DNA from: Enterococcus faecium | GTDB lineage: Bacteria > Bacillota > Bacilli > Lactobacillales > Enterococcaceae | Reading direction: 5' to 3' | NCBI RefSeq assembly: GCF_029023785.1 | Contig: NZ_CP118955.1 | Coordinates: 2,096,501-2,160,500 of the forward strand | Length of the DNA: 64,000 nt | In this document: positions 1 to 9,815 of the stretch, piece after piece | How the letters are laid out: each line of letters opens with the position of its first letter | Numbering within the stretch: the stretch's first letter is position 1 | Notes under the pieces: generated by a model | Told to the model about the DNA's origin: nothing | Database searches by the model: none | What the model saw: only the letters and a program-made list of their open reading frames with translations | Translations under genes and position numbers: made by a program

Positions 1-1508
1 GCTTGGATCGTATCTGAATAGATCCCTGGAAGATGATCCCCCCAAAAAACAACTAAAGTCCTTCTAGAAAGATTCTTCAATTCTTCCGTGAACTGCTTCA
101 GTGCCGTGCTGCTATAGGAAATATCTTGCAGATAATTCTCTAAGTCAAGTGTCCCACTTCCATCTGAAGTTTTTGCAGGATAGTCTAGATTATCATACTT
201 TCCATCGTAGGGCATATGTGTCTGCATCGTGACTAAATGAATGAACTGAGGTGTTTTTTCTTCCTTGAGAAGTGTCATTACTTCTTTGTAAGCTGACTCA
301 TCAGAAATATATGGATTATTCTCTATCGTATCCGTATAGGTCATCGTACGCTCGCTGATGAACTGGTCAAATCCTAATGTCTGATAAACATCCTCTCTTT
401 TATACATCGAAGTATTGTATGGATGGATCGCTGTCGTCTGGTATGATTGTGCGTTTAACGCTGAAACGATAGAAGGAAGCTGATCCATTTTTGGTACAAG
501 CATCGTGTAAGGGGTGGTGAGTTGCGCATTAAATAACGCCATAGAAAAACCAGTCAATGCTTCAAATTCGATATTTGCTGTTCCACCGCCATAGTTTTGA
601 GAAAGCATATTGCCACTATATGTTTGATCAGCTACTTCATAATAATCTGCCAATGGCTCACCAGATACTTCTACGCCGTTTAATCGACTAGGATCTGAGA
701 AACTTTCACTCATCACGAACACGATGTTCGGCGACTCTTCCTCTACAGTTTTATTTTTTTCATCGGCTAGCTTCTGGTATTTTTCAGTGATTTCTTTGAT
801 CTTTTCTTTCGAATATCCTTCAGGTTCATCCATTGGTTCTACCTTCAGATTGTACAAAAACCCACCGATAAAACCAGTGTTATAGTAGTTCATTTTCTGG
901 CTGTAAGGTATCCATAGTGCCGTTTTATTATATGCTTTTCGCAACAAATTATCGGGATTGTTGAAATTACTGATATACCCTAGCAGTCCAATTGCCACAA
1001 GCAGTGTCGTTAATCGGATCAATTGGAATCGCCTTCCTTTTTTCAGGCTTCGAAACATGTACCAGCAAAACAATCCTATCACGGTTCCTGCGGCAGCTAA
1101 GATCACTGTAAACAGCATAGTGCCGGTCATATCTTTCAGCAATCCGATTTCAGTGATCATCTTCAAATCGTCTGGATAAATCGGTTCTTGCCGATAACTC
1201 ATTTTCATATAATTTGCAAAACCTAATACACCGATGGCTACGACATACGTAAGGGAACCTAAAGGGACAGATCCTGCTAGTGCAATCAGAAAAATAAGAA
1301 TAATCAGCAAGACGAGACAGGCTAAGAAGAATTTTTCCGTATGCCAAGAAAAAGCAAATTTCAACGCAAGGTCTACGGATAGATCATTTTGACACCACTG
1401 CAAAAATAAATTACTAAAAACAACAAGAAAAAAGATACTGATGATTGCTGCTGTTCCTTTTAAAATCTTTTTCTGTTTGGTCGAAAGTCTGCTTATATAT
1501 CTTTTCAA
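1..1508 (-). CDS. LTA synthase-like sulfatase-fold phosphoglycerol transferase (partial, C-terminus beyond window)
   Basis: Membrane enzyme of the alkaline-phosphatase/sulfatase superfamily that handles glycerol-phosphate polymers (LtaS/MdoB-like). The frame is open from a TTG at 1508 to the window edge, about 502 residues, so the C-terminus is missing. The TTG is preceded by AAGGAG; the nearby in-frame-looking ATG is in another frame. The N-terminal ~230 residues hold several hydrophobic segments. The extracellular catalytic domain shows the ESFSDP motif, the GGGTANIEFE motif with the family's catalytic Thr near residue 310, and the metal-binding WGDH motif near residue 490. The GGGTANIEFE form is typical of LTA-synthase paralogues. 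Whether it is the main synthase or a paralogue cannot be told from this fragment. Confidence 0.85.
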   Translation of the reverse strand, partial: MKRYISRLSTKQKKILKGTAAIISIFFLVVFSNLFLQWCQNDLSVDLALKFAFSWHTEKFFLACLVLLIILIFLIALAGSVPLGSLTYVVAIGVLGFANYMKMSYRQEPIYPDDLKMITEIGLLKDMTGTMLFTVILAAAGTVIGLFCWYMFRSLKKGRRFQLIRLTTLLVAIGLLGYISNFNNPDNLLRKAYNKTALWIPYSQKMNYYNTGFIGGFLYNLKVEPMDEPEGYSKEKIKEITEKYQKLADEKNKTVEEESPNIVFVMSESFSDPSRLNGVEVSGEPLADYYEVADQTYSGNMLSQNYGGGTANIEFEALTGFSMALFNAQLTTPYTMLVPKMDQLPSIVSALNAQSYQTTAIHPYNTSMYKREDVYQTLGFDQFISERTMTYTDTIENNPYISDESAYKEVMTLLKEEKTPQFIHLVTMQTHMPYDGKYDNLDYPAKTSDGSGTLDLENYLQDISYSSTALKQFTEELKNLSRRTLVVFWGDHLPGIYSDTIQ

Positions 1509-1625
1509 ATGCTTGCTCCTTCATTTCTATCAATAAAAGAATGTTGCTTCTCTTATTTTAGTTGTACGAAATTCGAAAGTAAAGAACGGAAAGAAGAATT
1601 AATGAAATCCAAATATTCTCTTTCT

Positions 1626-2786
1626 TTATGGCCTTTCTGGTTTCTTTAATAAGCGGACCTTTCGTACTCCAGAAATTTTTTCTAGCTGTTGTTTCACTTG
1701 ATTGAGCTGTTCAAAATCAGTACTGTCTATGTCAATCAATATGTAGACATGCTCATTCTTATGGTTACGCGATATATCTGCGATCGCTAGCTCGTTCTCA
1801 TTCAGCAGAGAAAATATCTCTGCTAATATATTGGTTTTCTTTTGATAAAATATAGTGAATCGAAACGGCGCTTGGAAAAACATTCGTGCGGATGGATAAT
1901 TGACCGCTTCTCTAACCGTACCGAACAAAAGATAATCTTTTAAGGCTTCAACTGCCAAACGTCCGCTGTCTGCCAAAGCTTCCTGAGTCGATCCCCCTAG
2001 ATGAGGCAACATAAGTATACGGTCATTTTCTAAGAACTCTTCTTCTGGAAAATCAGTCAAGTATTTAGCCAGATGTTGTTTTTCCAATGCTTGCATAACA
2101 GCATATTTATCAACAATTTCACTTCTTCCTACATTGATAAGTACAGCATCTTTTTTCATTTTTTCTATATTCGCCTGATCGATCAATCCTTTTGTATCTT
2201 CTGTCAACGGCAGCATGACTACGATGTAATCCGAGGTAGAAAGAACTGTTTCTAAATCTGCTTGCCGAACATAATCCAACTGGGCATCGCGGATAGAATA
2301 ACCCAAGACATCCATCCCTAAGCTATAGCAACTTAGCGCTACTTTTGTGCCTATCGCTCCAAGACCAAGAAGACCGATGGTTTTGCCTTGCAATTCTCGT
2401 CCCACATAAGCACTTCTTTTGTTTTCTGCCTGTTCTAAAATATTAGGACCTGTTAGTGTTTGTACCATACGACTTGCTTCGATTATCGGACGGGAAGATA
2501 AGAGCAAACAGCACAAAACAAGCTCTTTTACTGCATTAGCATTTACACCTGGTGTATTCATGACGATCGTCCCGTTTTCAGAAGCTTTTTCAACGTTGAT
2601 CGTGTTCACCCCAACACCAGCTCTTGAAATTGCTAGCAAATCTGGTGTAAGCCATTCATCTTTCACTTTCGTACTACGAATAACTATTCCTTCGGCTGGC
2701 AAATCATCTATTATTTTGAAATATTCCCCTTGTAACTTTTCTATCTCTTGTTCTGGAATAGCATCAATCAAATGAACGTGATACAT
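1626..2786 (-). CDS. serA: D-3-phosphoglycerate dehydrogenase-like protein with ACT domain
   Basis: Predicted NAD-dependent oxidation of 3-phosphoglycerate, the first step of serine synthesis, in the cytoplasm. The 386-residue protein has a D-2-hydroxyacid dehydrogenase fold: substrate-domain SRAGVGVNTINVE, Rossmann motif GLLGLGAIGTKVA near residues 138-150, NVGRSEIVD, and the catalytic-His motif LPHLGGST. The last ~75 residues resemble an ACT ligand-binding domain, which favours SerA over other 2-hydroxyacid dehydrogenases. A GGAGGGGG ribosome site precedes the ATG. No serC or serB lies beside it, so the pathway role rests on the family alone. Confidence 0.85.
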   Translation of the reverse strand: MYHVHLIDAIPEQEIEKLQGEYFKIIDDLPAEGIVIRSTKVKDEWLTPDLLAISRAGVGVNTINVEKASENGTIVMNTPGVNANAVKELVLCCLLLSSRPIIEASRMVQTLTGPNILEQAENKRSAYVGRELQGKTIGLLGLGAIGTKVALSCYSLGMDVLGYSIRDAQLDYVRQADLETVLSTSDYIVVMLPLTEDTKGLIDQANIEKMKKDAVLINVGRSEIVDKYAVMQALEKQHLAKYLTDFPEEEFLENDRILMLPHLGGSTQEALADSGRLAVEALKDYLLFGTVREAVNYPSARMFFQAPFRFTIFYQKKTNILAEIFSLLNENELAIADISRNHKNEHVYILIDIDSTDFEQLNQVKQQLEKISGVRKVRLLKKPERP

Positions 2787-2898
2787 AAAACCCCCTCCTT
2801 ACTAACAAGTATCTCGAAATTTCTGCAATTAGACAACTGTTTACCATTTGACTTCCTAGAAGCAAAAAGAGCAGTTAGAGCAGAGTAGGCTGAGTGAT

Positions 2899-2940
2899 AA
2901 AAATAAGGCTATGACAAGTTACTGCCATAAGCCTTATTTT
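2899..2940. terminator. Hairpin, possible bidirectional terminator
   Basis: AAAATAAGGC at 2900-2909 pairs with GCCTTATTTT at 2931-2940, with A and T tracts on the flanks. It lies beyond the araA stop on the minus strand and could end the araBDA transcript. Confidence 0.6.
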
Positions 2941-2950
2941 CGAGAGCAAA

Positions 2951-3092
2951 ATATTGAGGGTGAGATATCTTGATAAATGGTGTTCCGTTAGCTGACATTG
3001 ATAATAAGACTAAATTTCAAAAAAGTTGAAAAGCAAATTTCGTCAATCTCTTCTTATTTCTTAAAACTAAGTGGCTTTTTCACAACCTCTTT
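2951..3092 (+). repeat. Intergenic repeat copy A
   Basis: It shares the landmarks of the family found five more times here: 'ATAAAYGGTGTTC..' followed by 'AGCTGAC' near the left end, then 'CTTCTTATTTCTT' and a right end 'CACAACCTCTTTTTAT'. The right end abuts the araA stop codon. Confidence 0.6.
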
Positions 3093-4517
3093 TTATCTAA
3101 TAACCACTGTTTCCAACTCAACTAATTTTGCCCACGTTTCAATTTGATCTGTTGTTAGATTTAGCGAGACAACGGTATGATGACCGCCACCTGCCTGAAT
3201 CCATGAATGGACACCTTCATGGAAATTCGGTTTAGTTTTCCATAACACACGTGCAACAGGTAAATTAGGTGCTTCAGTCGTTGGTTCAAAGGCTTCTACT
3301 TCATTGATCAGCAGTTTATAATGCGTACCGAAATCTGCCATCGATACGACTACCCCTTCTCCTGCTTTCCCATCAAATACAAGACGCGCCGGATCTTCTC
3401 TATCTCCCATTGATAAAGGAGAAACAACGATTCTTGGTTTCGTCGCAGCAAGCGTCGGATCTACTTCCATCATATGGGATTCCAAGATTGCTTCTTGGCC
3501 ACTAGCTAGCTCGTAAGTATAATCTTCCATGAATCCTGTATCTTTCCCTCGAGCCATGATTTTCAGCAACCGATCAATCGCTGCAGTTTTCCAGTCGCCT
3601 TCCCCAGCAAAACCGTATCCTTCTGCCATCAAACGTTGTACAGCTAGTCCAGGTAGTTGTTTCATTCCATACAGGTCTTCAAAATTAGTCGTAAAAGCGT
3701 TATAGCCTCCTTCTTCTAAGAAACGGCGAATACCGATTTCCTGCTGAGCTTGTACTTTTACATGTTCCTCCCATGTCTTTTCTTCATAATCACCATAGTC
3801 GAAGGTATACAATTCCTTGTACTCTTCAAATAATTGATCGACTTCTTCGTCTGATACGCGATCGATTACTTGTACAAGATCTCCGATACCAAAATAATCA
3901 ACAGTCCAACCAAATTGAATCTGTGCTTCCACTTTGTCTCCTTCTGTGACACCCACGTTTCTCATGTTGTCACCAAAACGAGCCACTTTTATTCCAAAAC
4001 TTTCATTATAGGCTACTGCAACATCCATCCAATCAGCAATCTCTTTTTGGATCTCAGGTCGTTTCCAGTAGCCAACGACGATTTTATTTTGTTTATTTAA
4101 TCGAGCATTGATGAACCCATATTCGCGGTCACCATGAGCGGATTGATTTAAATTCATGAAATCCATATCGATCGTTTTCCAAGGAATGCTTTCGTTATAT
4201 TGCGTAGCTAAATGAAGCAATGGTTTTTGTAGAAGCTTTGTCCCGCGGATCCACATTTTTGCTGGTGAGAAAGTATGCATCCAAGTGATCACACCTGCTA
4301 CTTCTTCTCGATAATTGACCTCTTTCATGATTTTTGTGATCGTATCAGCAGTAACTGCTAATTCTTGAAGGCGGATTGGATAAGGCAATTGGCCATTTTC
4401 ATTCAGTTCATCGACCATTTCTTGTGCATGTTTCTTTACTTCTCGCAGTGCTTCTTCCCCATATAAATGCTGTGATCCTACAACAAACCAAAATTCTTTT
4501 TCTCCAATATTCAACAT
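3093..4517 (-). CDS. araA: L-arabinose isomerase
   Basis: Converts L-arabinose to L-ribulose in the cytoplasm. The 474-residue length is normal for AraA. Family motifs include the N-terminal EFWFVVGSQHLYGEEAL, GEGDWKTAA, the FMEDYTYEL acidic block, ESHMMEVDPTLA and the C-terminal AGGGHHTVVS histidine motif; the conserved Glu and His metal ligands fall in these blocks. The start ATG follows AAAAGGAGTGGCTAATT. It is the third gene of the minus-strand araB-araD-araA operon, 15 nt after araD, and should share the AraR/CcpA-controlled promoter at 6918-6945. Confidence 0.97.
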   Translation of the reverse strand: MLNIGEKEFWFVVGSQHLYGEEALREVKKHAQEMVDELNENGQLPYPIRLQELAVTADTITKIMKEVNYREEVAGVITWMHTFSPAKMWIRGTKLLQKPLLHLATQYNESIPWKTIDMDFMNLNQSAHGDREYGFINARLNKQNKIVVGYWKRPEIQKEIADWMDVAVAYNESFGIKVARFGDNMRNVGVTEGDKVEAQIQFGWTVDYFGIGDLVQVIDRVSDEEVDQLFEEYKELYTFDYGDYEEKTWEEHVKVQAQQEIGIRRFLEEGGYNAFTTNFEDLYGMKQLPGLAVQRLMAEGYGFAGEGDWKTAAIDRLLKIMARGKDTGFMEDYTYELASGQEAILESHMMEVDPTLAATKPRIVVSPLSMGDREDPARLVFDGKAGEGVVVSMADFGTHYKLLINEVEAFEPTTEAPNLPVARVLWKTKPNFHEGVHSWIQAGGGHHTVVSLNLTTDQIETWAKLVELETVVIR

Positions 4518-4532
4518 AATTAGCCACTCCTT

Positions 4533-5231
4533 TTATTTGTTTTGTCCGTAATACGCATTTTTTCCGTGTTTTCGTAAATAATGTTTATCTAAAATCCGTT
4601 GAGGCAGCTCTTCTGAAAATGAATTGAGCTGTCTGGTAAATAAATTCATCTTGCATACTTCATCTAGTACGACTGCGTTCATTACCGCACTTTGCGCATC
4701 TTTCCCCCAAGTAAATGGACCGTGTCCGTGTAAAAGTACCCCTGGAATTGCTAAGGGATCAATTTTGCGTTCTTTGAATGTTTCTATGATAACTTTTCCT
4801 GTTTCATATTCGTACCCGCTGTCGATTTCCTGTTGTGTCAAAAATCGAGCACAAGGTACCGATCCATAAAAAGTATCTGCATGCGTCGTCCCCATCGCAG
4901 GAACATCCAATCCTGCTTGTGCCCAGATCGTCGCCCATGTCGAGTGAGTATGGACGATTCCTCCGATTTGAGGAAATGAACGATATAAAACAGCATGAGT
5001 AGGCGTATCCGAAGAGGGATTGAGTTTACCTTCAATGATATGATTGTCCAAGTCCACAACGACCATGTCGTCTGCTGTCATCTCTTCATAACTGACTCCG
5101 CTAGGTTTGATAACGAAATATCGTGTTTCAGGATCAAAAGCGCTCACATTTCCCCATGTATATTTGACGAGTCCGTGTTTAGGCAAGTCAAGATTTGCTT
5201 GGTATACTTCTTCTTTCAGTTGTTCCAGCAT
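4533..5231 (-). CDS. araD: L-ribulose-5-phosphate 4-epimerase
   Basis: Converts L-ribulose 5-phosphate to D-xylulose 5-phosphate, the last step of arabinose entry into the pentose phosphate pathway. The 232-residue class II aldolase-like protein has the zinc motif [12 protein letters not shown] near residues 95-106 and a second metal histidine in HGHGPFTWG. The ATG has a good AAAAAGGAGTGATAGAAA site. Its first 44 nt overlap the 3' end of araB, which points to translational coupling. Confidence 0.97.
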   Translation of the reverse strand: MLEQLKEEVYQANLDLPKHGLVKYTWGNVSAFDPETRYFVIKPSGVSYEEMTADDMVVVDLDNHIIEGKLNPSSDTPTHAVLYRSFPQIGGIVHTHSTWATIWAQAGLDVPAMGTTHADTFYGSVPCARFLTQQEIDSGYEYETGKVIIETFKERKIDPLAIPGVLLHGHGPFTWGKDAQSAVMNAVVLDEVCKMNLFTRQLNSFSEELPQRILDKHYLRKHGKNAYYGQNK

Positions 5232-6849
5232 TTTCTATCACTCCTTTTTCTTGCAATTGATGAATCGCTGTTTTTTCAATGTCGATCCCCTCACGGTAAC
5301 GTCTCATAAATATCTGATAGCCTGCTATTTCTTCTGCTGAAGGTGTGATGGTGATTCCTTGGTCTTGTCCAAACACGTCTTCTGCCAAGAAGTTTTCTAA
5401 AGACTTCCCATGTCGATCCATCATATAGGCTGCTAATAACGCGATTCCCCACGCTCCACCTTCTCCGGCTGTGTCCATCACTGTAACTGGTGCCTCCATA
5501 GCAGATGCTAGAATCCGCTGTCCAACTTCTGGTGTTTTAAAAATCCCCCCATGCCCCACTAAACGATCAATTTGGACATTCTCAGATTTCAATATATCCA
5601 TTCCGATTCTCATTGCACCAAAAGCACTGGCTAAATGGATCCGCATGAAATTCGCTAAATCAAAACGGCTACCTGGTGTACGTACAAATAATGGCCTTCC
5701 TTCATTTACTCCTGTAATGTTTTCACCGGAAAAATAACCATAAGAAAGTAATCCCCCGCAATCCGTATCGCCTTCTAGCGCTTTGTTGAATAATACCGTG
5801 AATAATTTATCTCTGCTTATCTCCATACCCAAAGAATTGGTAAATTCTTCAAAAATACTGACCCAAGCATTGATATCCGAAGAGCAGTTATTCGTATGAA
5901 CCATGCCTACTAGTTCTCCTGAAGGTGTAGTGACCATGTCGATTTCCGGATGGACATTTTCTAGTTCTTTTTCTAATACGATCATAGCGAAGGCGGAAGT
6001 ACCAGCCGAAATGTTCCCTGTCCGTTTGGCTACACTGTTCGTAGCGACCATACCGGTTCCTGCATCCCCTTCTGGCGGACAAACCGGGATTCCTGGTCTC
6101 AAATTTCCCGTAGGGTCGATCAGATAAGCCCCTGATTCGCTTAACTTGCCAGCTTCTTCTCCTGCTACTAGAACTTTAGGCAAAATGTGATCCAAGTCAA
6201 TCGCTACGTGCGCTTTTTCGATTAACTGACCAAAAATATTTTTCATTTCTTGATGGTAGGTTTTCGTTGAAGGATCGATAGGAAACATGCCTGATGCATC
6301 TCCTACGCCTAGTACTTTCTCACCAGTAAGCTGCCAATGGACATAACCTGCAAGCGTTGTCAAAAAATTAATTTCTTTCACATGTTCTTCTTTATTCAAA
6401 ATAGATTGATACAAATGAGCGATACTCCATCTCTGCGGAATATTGTATTGAAATTTTTCCGTTAATATTCGTTCTGCTTCTTCAGTGATTGTATTTCGCC
6501 AAGTACGAAATGGTACTAGTAACTGTTCCTTGCTATCAAATGCTAGATAACCGTGCATCATTGCACTGAACCCAATCGACCCGATTGTCGTAAGATTCTC
6601 GCCATAGATTTCGAATACTTCTGCTGCCATTTTTCGGTAACTGACGCGCAGTCCTTTCCAAATATCTTCTAATGAATAGGTCCAGATACCATTTTCTAGT
6701 TTGTTTTCCCACTCATAACTACCAGCGGCAATAGGAGTAAAAGATGAATCAATCAATACAGCTTTGATCCTAGTTGATCCAAACTCAATCCCTAAAGATG
6801 TACGACCATCTATGACATCTAACATACTTTGCGCATTTACTTCCTTCAT
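5188..6849 (-). CDS. araB: Ribulokinase
   Basis: ATP-dependent phosphorylation of L-ribulose. The 553-residue FGGY-family kinase carries the N-terminal phosphate loop [15 protein letters not shown], a central [11 protein letters not shown] region and the C-terminal [15 protein letters not shown] and [15 protein letters not shown] blocks. The start follows GAAGGAGGGAG. It is the first gene of the arabinose operon. The C-terminus runs 44 nt into araD in another frame, which leaves a low-complexity tail that may not be essential. Confidence 0.96.
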   Translation of the reverse strand: MKEVNAQSMLDVIDGRTSLGIEFGSTRIKAVLIDSSFTPIAAGSYEWENKLENGIWTYSLEDIWKGLRVSYRKMAAEVFEIYGENLTTIGSIGFSAMMHGYLAFDSKEQLLVPFRTWRNTITEEAERILTEKFQYNIPQRWSIAHLYQSILNKEEHVKEINFLTTLAGYVHWQLTGEKVLGVGDASGMFPIDPSTKTYHQEMKNIFGQLIEKAHVAIDLDHILPKVLVAGEEAGKLSESGAYLIDPTGNLRPGIPVCPPEGDAGTGMVATNSVAKRTGNISAGTSAFAMIVLEKELENVHPEIDMVTTPSGELVGMVHTNNCSSDINAWVSIFEEFTNSLGMEISRDKLFTVLFNKALEGDTDCGGLLSYGYFSGENITGVNEGRPLFVRTPGSRFDLANFMRIHLASAFGAMRIGMDILKSENVQIDRLVGHGGIFKTPEVGQRILASAMEAPVTVMDTAGEGGAWGIALLAAYMMDRHGKSLENFLAEDVFGQDQGITITPSAEEIAGYQIFMRRYREGIDIEKTAIHQLQEKGVIENAGTTERRSIPSKS

Positions 6850-6897
6850 AATGATTTAACTCCCTCCTTCTCGTCAAACCTGATCAAACCGTCTTTT

Positions 6898-6912
6898 TAG
6901 TAGCGCTTACAA
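6898..6912 (-). promoter_or_regulatory. Probable CcpA cre site of araBDA
   Basis: Read on the minus strand, TTGTAAGCGCTACTA fits the cre consensus WTGNAANCGNWNNCW with one mismatch. It lies just downstream of the araBDA -10, where CcpA binding would block transcription when glucose is present. Confidence 0.6.
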
Positions 6913-6917
6913 TGATT

Positions 6918-6945
6918 ATTGTATACTTTTGTACGTACATGTCAA
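6918..6945 (-). promoter_or_regulatory. araBDA promoter
   Basis: On the minus strand a perfect -35 TTGACA (6945-6940) is followed by a 16-nt spacer and a -10 TACAAT (6923-6918). The AraR operator occupies the spacer. Confidence 0.8.
6927..6942. promoter_or_regulatory. AraR operator 1 (araBDA)
   Basis: TTTTGTACGTACATGT closely matches the known AraR operator ATTTGTACGTACAAAT of Bacillus. It lies inside the araBDA promoter. Confidence 0.85.
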
Positions 6946-6977
6946 GCGGTTATTTACAAGAATACAATAAAAAACAC

Positions 6978-7006
6978 TTGTTTTGTACGTACATAAGTTA
7001 TAAAAT
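6978..7006 (+). promoter_or_regulatory. araE promoter with AraR operator 2
   Basis: TTGTTT (6978-6983), 17 nt, then TAAAAT (7001-7006) form a plausible promoter reading toward araE. AraR operator 2, TTTTGTACGTACATAA at 6981-6996, overlaps the -35 and spacer. Operators 1 and 2 are 54 bp apart, close to five helical turns. Confidence 0.7.
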
Positions 7007-7066
7007 GAAATTGCTTACAAAATCTGATCAACCGCCTTCTCGAAATTCTAGAAGGAGAGAATACTT

Positions 7067-8467
7067 ATGAAAAAAGAAAAAAAAGTTTCCTCATCGTTTA
7101 TTTATTTTTTTGGCGCATTTGGCGGCATTCTATTTGGATATGATATTGGTGTTATGACCGGCGCCTTACCTTTTTTACAGCATGATTGGGGTTTGGCAGG
7201 TAAAGCTTCTTTGATAGGATGGATCACGTCTTCGGTCATGTTAGGTGCGATCCTTGGCGGCTCTTTATCTGGTCTTCTTTCTGATAAGCTTGGACGACGA
7301 AAAATGATTCTTCTTTCTGCACTTATTTTTATGGCTGGTTCTGTCCTTTCTGCATCTGCCCCTCACAATGGTTCTTATTTTCTGATTGCAGCAAGGATTC
7401 TTCTAGGTTTAGCTGTTGGCGCTGCATCTGCCCTAGTTCCTGCTTATATGTCTGAAATGGCTCCTGCTAGACTAAGGGGAAGATTGTCAGGGATCAATCA
7501 AGTGATGATTGCTTCTGGCATGCTCCTTTCCTATGTTGCAGATTATTTGCTAAAAGGGTTGCCTGAAACGATGGCTTGGCGCGTGATGTTAGGGCTCGCT
7601 GCTGTCCCCGCGCTGATTTTATTTTTCGGTGTTTTAGCTCTACCAGAGTCACCGCGTTTTCTTATGCAATCTGGCCGCTTGGAAGAGGCAAAAAGAGTAT
7701 TGAACTATATTCGGACACCAAAAGAAGCTGAACAGGAATTCGAACAAATCCAGCTGAATGTCAAACAAGAAAAGACAACCGGAACTTCTTGGCATACTTT
7801 GTTTTTAGAAAAATATCGTTCCTTAGTCATTGCCGGTATTGGTGTAGCAGTATTCCAGCAATTTCAAGGAGCTAATGCTATTTTTTACTATATTCCGCTG
7901 ATCGTAGAAAAAGCGACTGGGCATGCAGCGAGCGATGCATTGATGTGGCCGATCATCCAAGGAATCATTTTAGTTGCTGGTTCTTTGCTCTTTTTGGTTA
8001 TTGCAGACAAGTTCAATCGGCGAACTTTATTGAAAATAGGCGGTAGCGTGATGGGACTTTCTTTCATCCTACCAGCTGTTTTAGGAACTGTACTGGATGC
8101 TCATACAAATTCGTTGTTGATTCTCTTGTTTTTATGTATTTATGTCGCATTTTATTCTTGCACATGGGCTCCACTGACATGGGTAATCATAGGCGAAATA
8201 TTCCCACTAGCTGTCCGCGGGCGAGCATCTGGCCTAGCCTCTTCTTTTAATTGGATTGGTTCTTTCCTAGTTGGCTTGCTTTTTCCTGTGATGACTGCTT
8301 CTATGTCTCAAGAAATCGTTTTCGGCATTTTTGGGATCATCTGCTTTTTAGGGGTTTTATTTATTCAAGAGATCGTACCAGAAACTCGTGGGAAATCTTT
8401 AGAGGAAATCGAACAAAGTGCATCTAAAAAAACTTATCCTAAACGTATTTCTATCCATCATTCTTAA
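7067..8467 (+). CDS. araE: Arabinose/pentose:proton symporter, MFS sugar porter family
   Basis: Imports a pentose, most likely L-arabinose, with protons. The 466-residue protein has about 12 membrane segments and the sugar-porter signatures: FGYDIGVMTGALP near the N-terminus, LSDKLGRRKMI between TM2 and TM3, LPESPRFL after TM6, QQFQGANAIFYY in TM7 and PETRGKSLEEIE at the C-terminus. The start follows AGAAGGAGAGAATACTT. It diverges from araBDA with its own AraR operator, which supports AraE over a xylose transporter. Confidence 0.9.
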   Translation: MKKEKKVSSSFIYFFGAFGGILFGYDIGVMTGALPFLQHDWGLAGKASLIGWITSSVMLGAILGGSLSGLLSDKLGRRKMILLSALIFMAGSVLSASAPHNGSYFLIAARILLGLAVGAASALVPAYMSEMAPARLRGRLSGINQVMIASGMLLSYVADYLLKGLPETMAWRVMLGLAAVPALILFFGVLALPESPRFLMQSGRLEEAKRVLNYIRTPKEAEQEFEQIQLNVKQEKTTGTSWHTLFLEKYRSLVIAGIGVAVFQQFQGANAIFYYIPLIVEKATGHAASDALMWPIIQGIILVAGSLLFLVIADKFNRRTLLKIGGSVMGLSFILPAVLGTVLDAHTNSLLILLFLCIYVAFYSCTWAPLTWVIIGEIFPLAVRGRASGLASSFNWIGSFLVGLLFPVMTASMSQEIVFGIFGIICFLGVLFIQEIVPETRGKSLEEIEQSASKKTYPKRISIHHS

Positions 8468-8692
8468 AGAGGTTGTGACAGAAGTGGTCAGCTTCAAGAA
8501 ATAAGAAGGAACCGCTTAGTTTCCAGTCACAAGGAACAATTTCAAAAAACAGCTTCTCATGTTTGATGAATATTGTGACTTGTGACCAGTTGGTAGGAGA
8601 ACACCGTTTAGTGGAGAGGTGGTGAAAGAAACGTTCAGCCTTGAGCGATGACAAAAGCTCTCACAAACATTGCGACGAGTAACCGTAGGAGC
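8468..8692 (-). repeat. Intergenic repeat copy B
   Basis: It begins directly after the araE stop codon. Read on the minus strand it gives the family order: 'AAACGGTGTTC', '..CTTCTTATTTCTT..' and right end 'TGTCACAACCTCTTT'. It is an inverted copy relative to the other five. Confidence 0.55.
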
Positions 8693-8726
8693 AATAAGAG
8701 GCGGTAAAAACCCGTCTCTTATTTTT
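8693..8726. terminator. Terminator between araE and araR (convergent)
   Basis: AATAAGAG (8693-8700) and CTCTTATT (8716-8723) form a GC-containing stem followed by T residues. It overlaps the araR stop codon and can serve both strands. Confidence 0.7.
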
Positions 8727-9798
8727 CGTTTTCTTTCACTGTTTCCCGTTCAACTAGTACAGGTTCATAGAGAATATTTGGCTGTGCCTGTCCTTTTTCA
8801 ATCGTTGTGACGATCCACCGTGCGGCATCTTGTCCCAACTTTTCTTTTGGATGCGTCAATGTTGTCAATTTTTTATTCCCTAAATGGCTTAAAGAAGAAT
8901 CGTCTGTTCCTACGATCGATAGGTCATCTGGAATATGATAGCCATTTTCTGTCAACTTATCTAGCATTAAACTAGCTATTTGATCGTTATAGCAAATGAT
9001 GCCATCTAAAGCTTGTTCTTCTTTCAACCGTTGTACTGTTTTTTCAGCGATTGTTTCTCGTGTTTCCGTGGTGAAAGTAATGATATCTTCCGTCAAAAAA
9101 CGCACATTATACTGTTCACACGCGCTGATAAAACCTTTCATCCTGTATTTTCCTTGAAGATCGTCGATTTTTGTGATGAACAACAGACGCTGATGTCCTT
9201 TTTTTATCAAATATTCTGCTGCCATAAAACCGACTTTCACATCATCTAAACAAATATAAGAGGCATTTAACTCTTCATAAGCAGCATTGATCATCACCAT
9301 CGGAATGCCTTGTTCTCTCAAAGCAACATAAAGTGCTAAGTTTGGGTTATACTGATTACTTTTCGTAGGCTCAACGATCAAACCATCTACCCCATAAGCA
9401 ATCATTTTCTTCAAACACTCTTTCTCCAATTCGTGATCGTTATTCGTACTGGCTAAAAGCAATGAATACCCAGATTCTCGTAATTCATTTTCGATTCCTC
9501 GGATAATCGACGGAAAAATATAATCAGAGAGATATGTGGTGATGACACCGATCGTTTTTGTTCTGTTCAATGGTGTTTTTTCTTTCTTATAGCTGTCATC
9601 TACATATGTGCCCGACCCTTTTTCTTTACGCAGATAGCCCTCATTTACCAACACAGCGATTGCTTGCCGAATCGTATGTCTGCTGACGTCATATATTTCT
9701 TGCAGCTTGAATTCTGAGGGAATGGTTGTATTTACTTCGTATTCCTCACGAAGGATCTTTTGTTTTATCTCTTCTGCAATATCTTGATATTTTGCCAT
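8719..9798 (-). CDS. araR: Arabinose-responsive repressor, GntR HTH plus LacI-type sensor
   Basis: Represses the arabinose genes until L-arabinose binds. Residues 1-70 form a GntR winged helix (IPSEFKLQEIYDVSRHTIRQAIAVL, GSGTYV). Residues 80-359 form a periplasmic-binding-protein-like domain (IGVITTYLSDYIFPSIIRGIE, VDGLIVEP, ISIVGTDDSSL-like). This GntR-LacI fusion is diagnostic of AraR. The length of 359 is normal. Its own promoter carries an AraR operator, so it should autoregulate. It is convergent with araE. Confidence 0.95.
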   Translation of the reverse strand: MAKYQDIAEEIKQKILREEYEVNTTIPSEFKLQEIYDVSRHTIRQAIAVLVNEGYLRKEKGSGTYVDDSYKKEKTPLNRTKTIGVITTYLSDYIFPSIIRGIENELRESGYSLLLASTNNDHELEKECLKKMIAYGVDGLIVEPTKSNQYNPNLALYVALREQGIPMVMINAAYEELNASYICLDDVKVGFMAAEYLIKKGHQRLLFITKIDDLQGKYRMKGFISACEQYNVRFLTEDIITFTTETRETIAEKTVQRLKEEQALDGIICYNDQIASLMLDKLTENGYHIPDDLSIVGTDDSSLSHLGNKKLTTLTHPKEKLGQDAARWIVTTIEKGQAQPNILYEPVLVERETVKENEK

Positions 9799-9815
9799 TT
9801 GCCTTGCCCCTTTTT

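Larger units (their letters stand above)
2787..3092. other. Intergenic region serA/araA with hairpin and repeat copy
   Basis: No gene is seen in this 306-base gap. It holds the serA upstream region, a hairpin at 2899-2940, and one copy of the window's intergenic repeat (2951-3092) that ends directly at the araA stop codon. Confidence 0.6.

Noticed and set aside
3870..4100. Small plus-strand ORF in araA
   Set aside because: It is antisense to a conserved enzyme and has no start signal.
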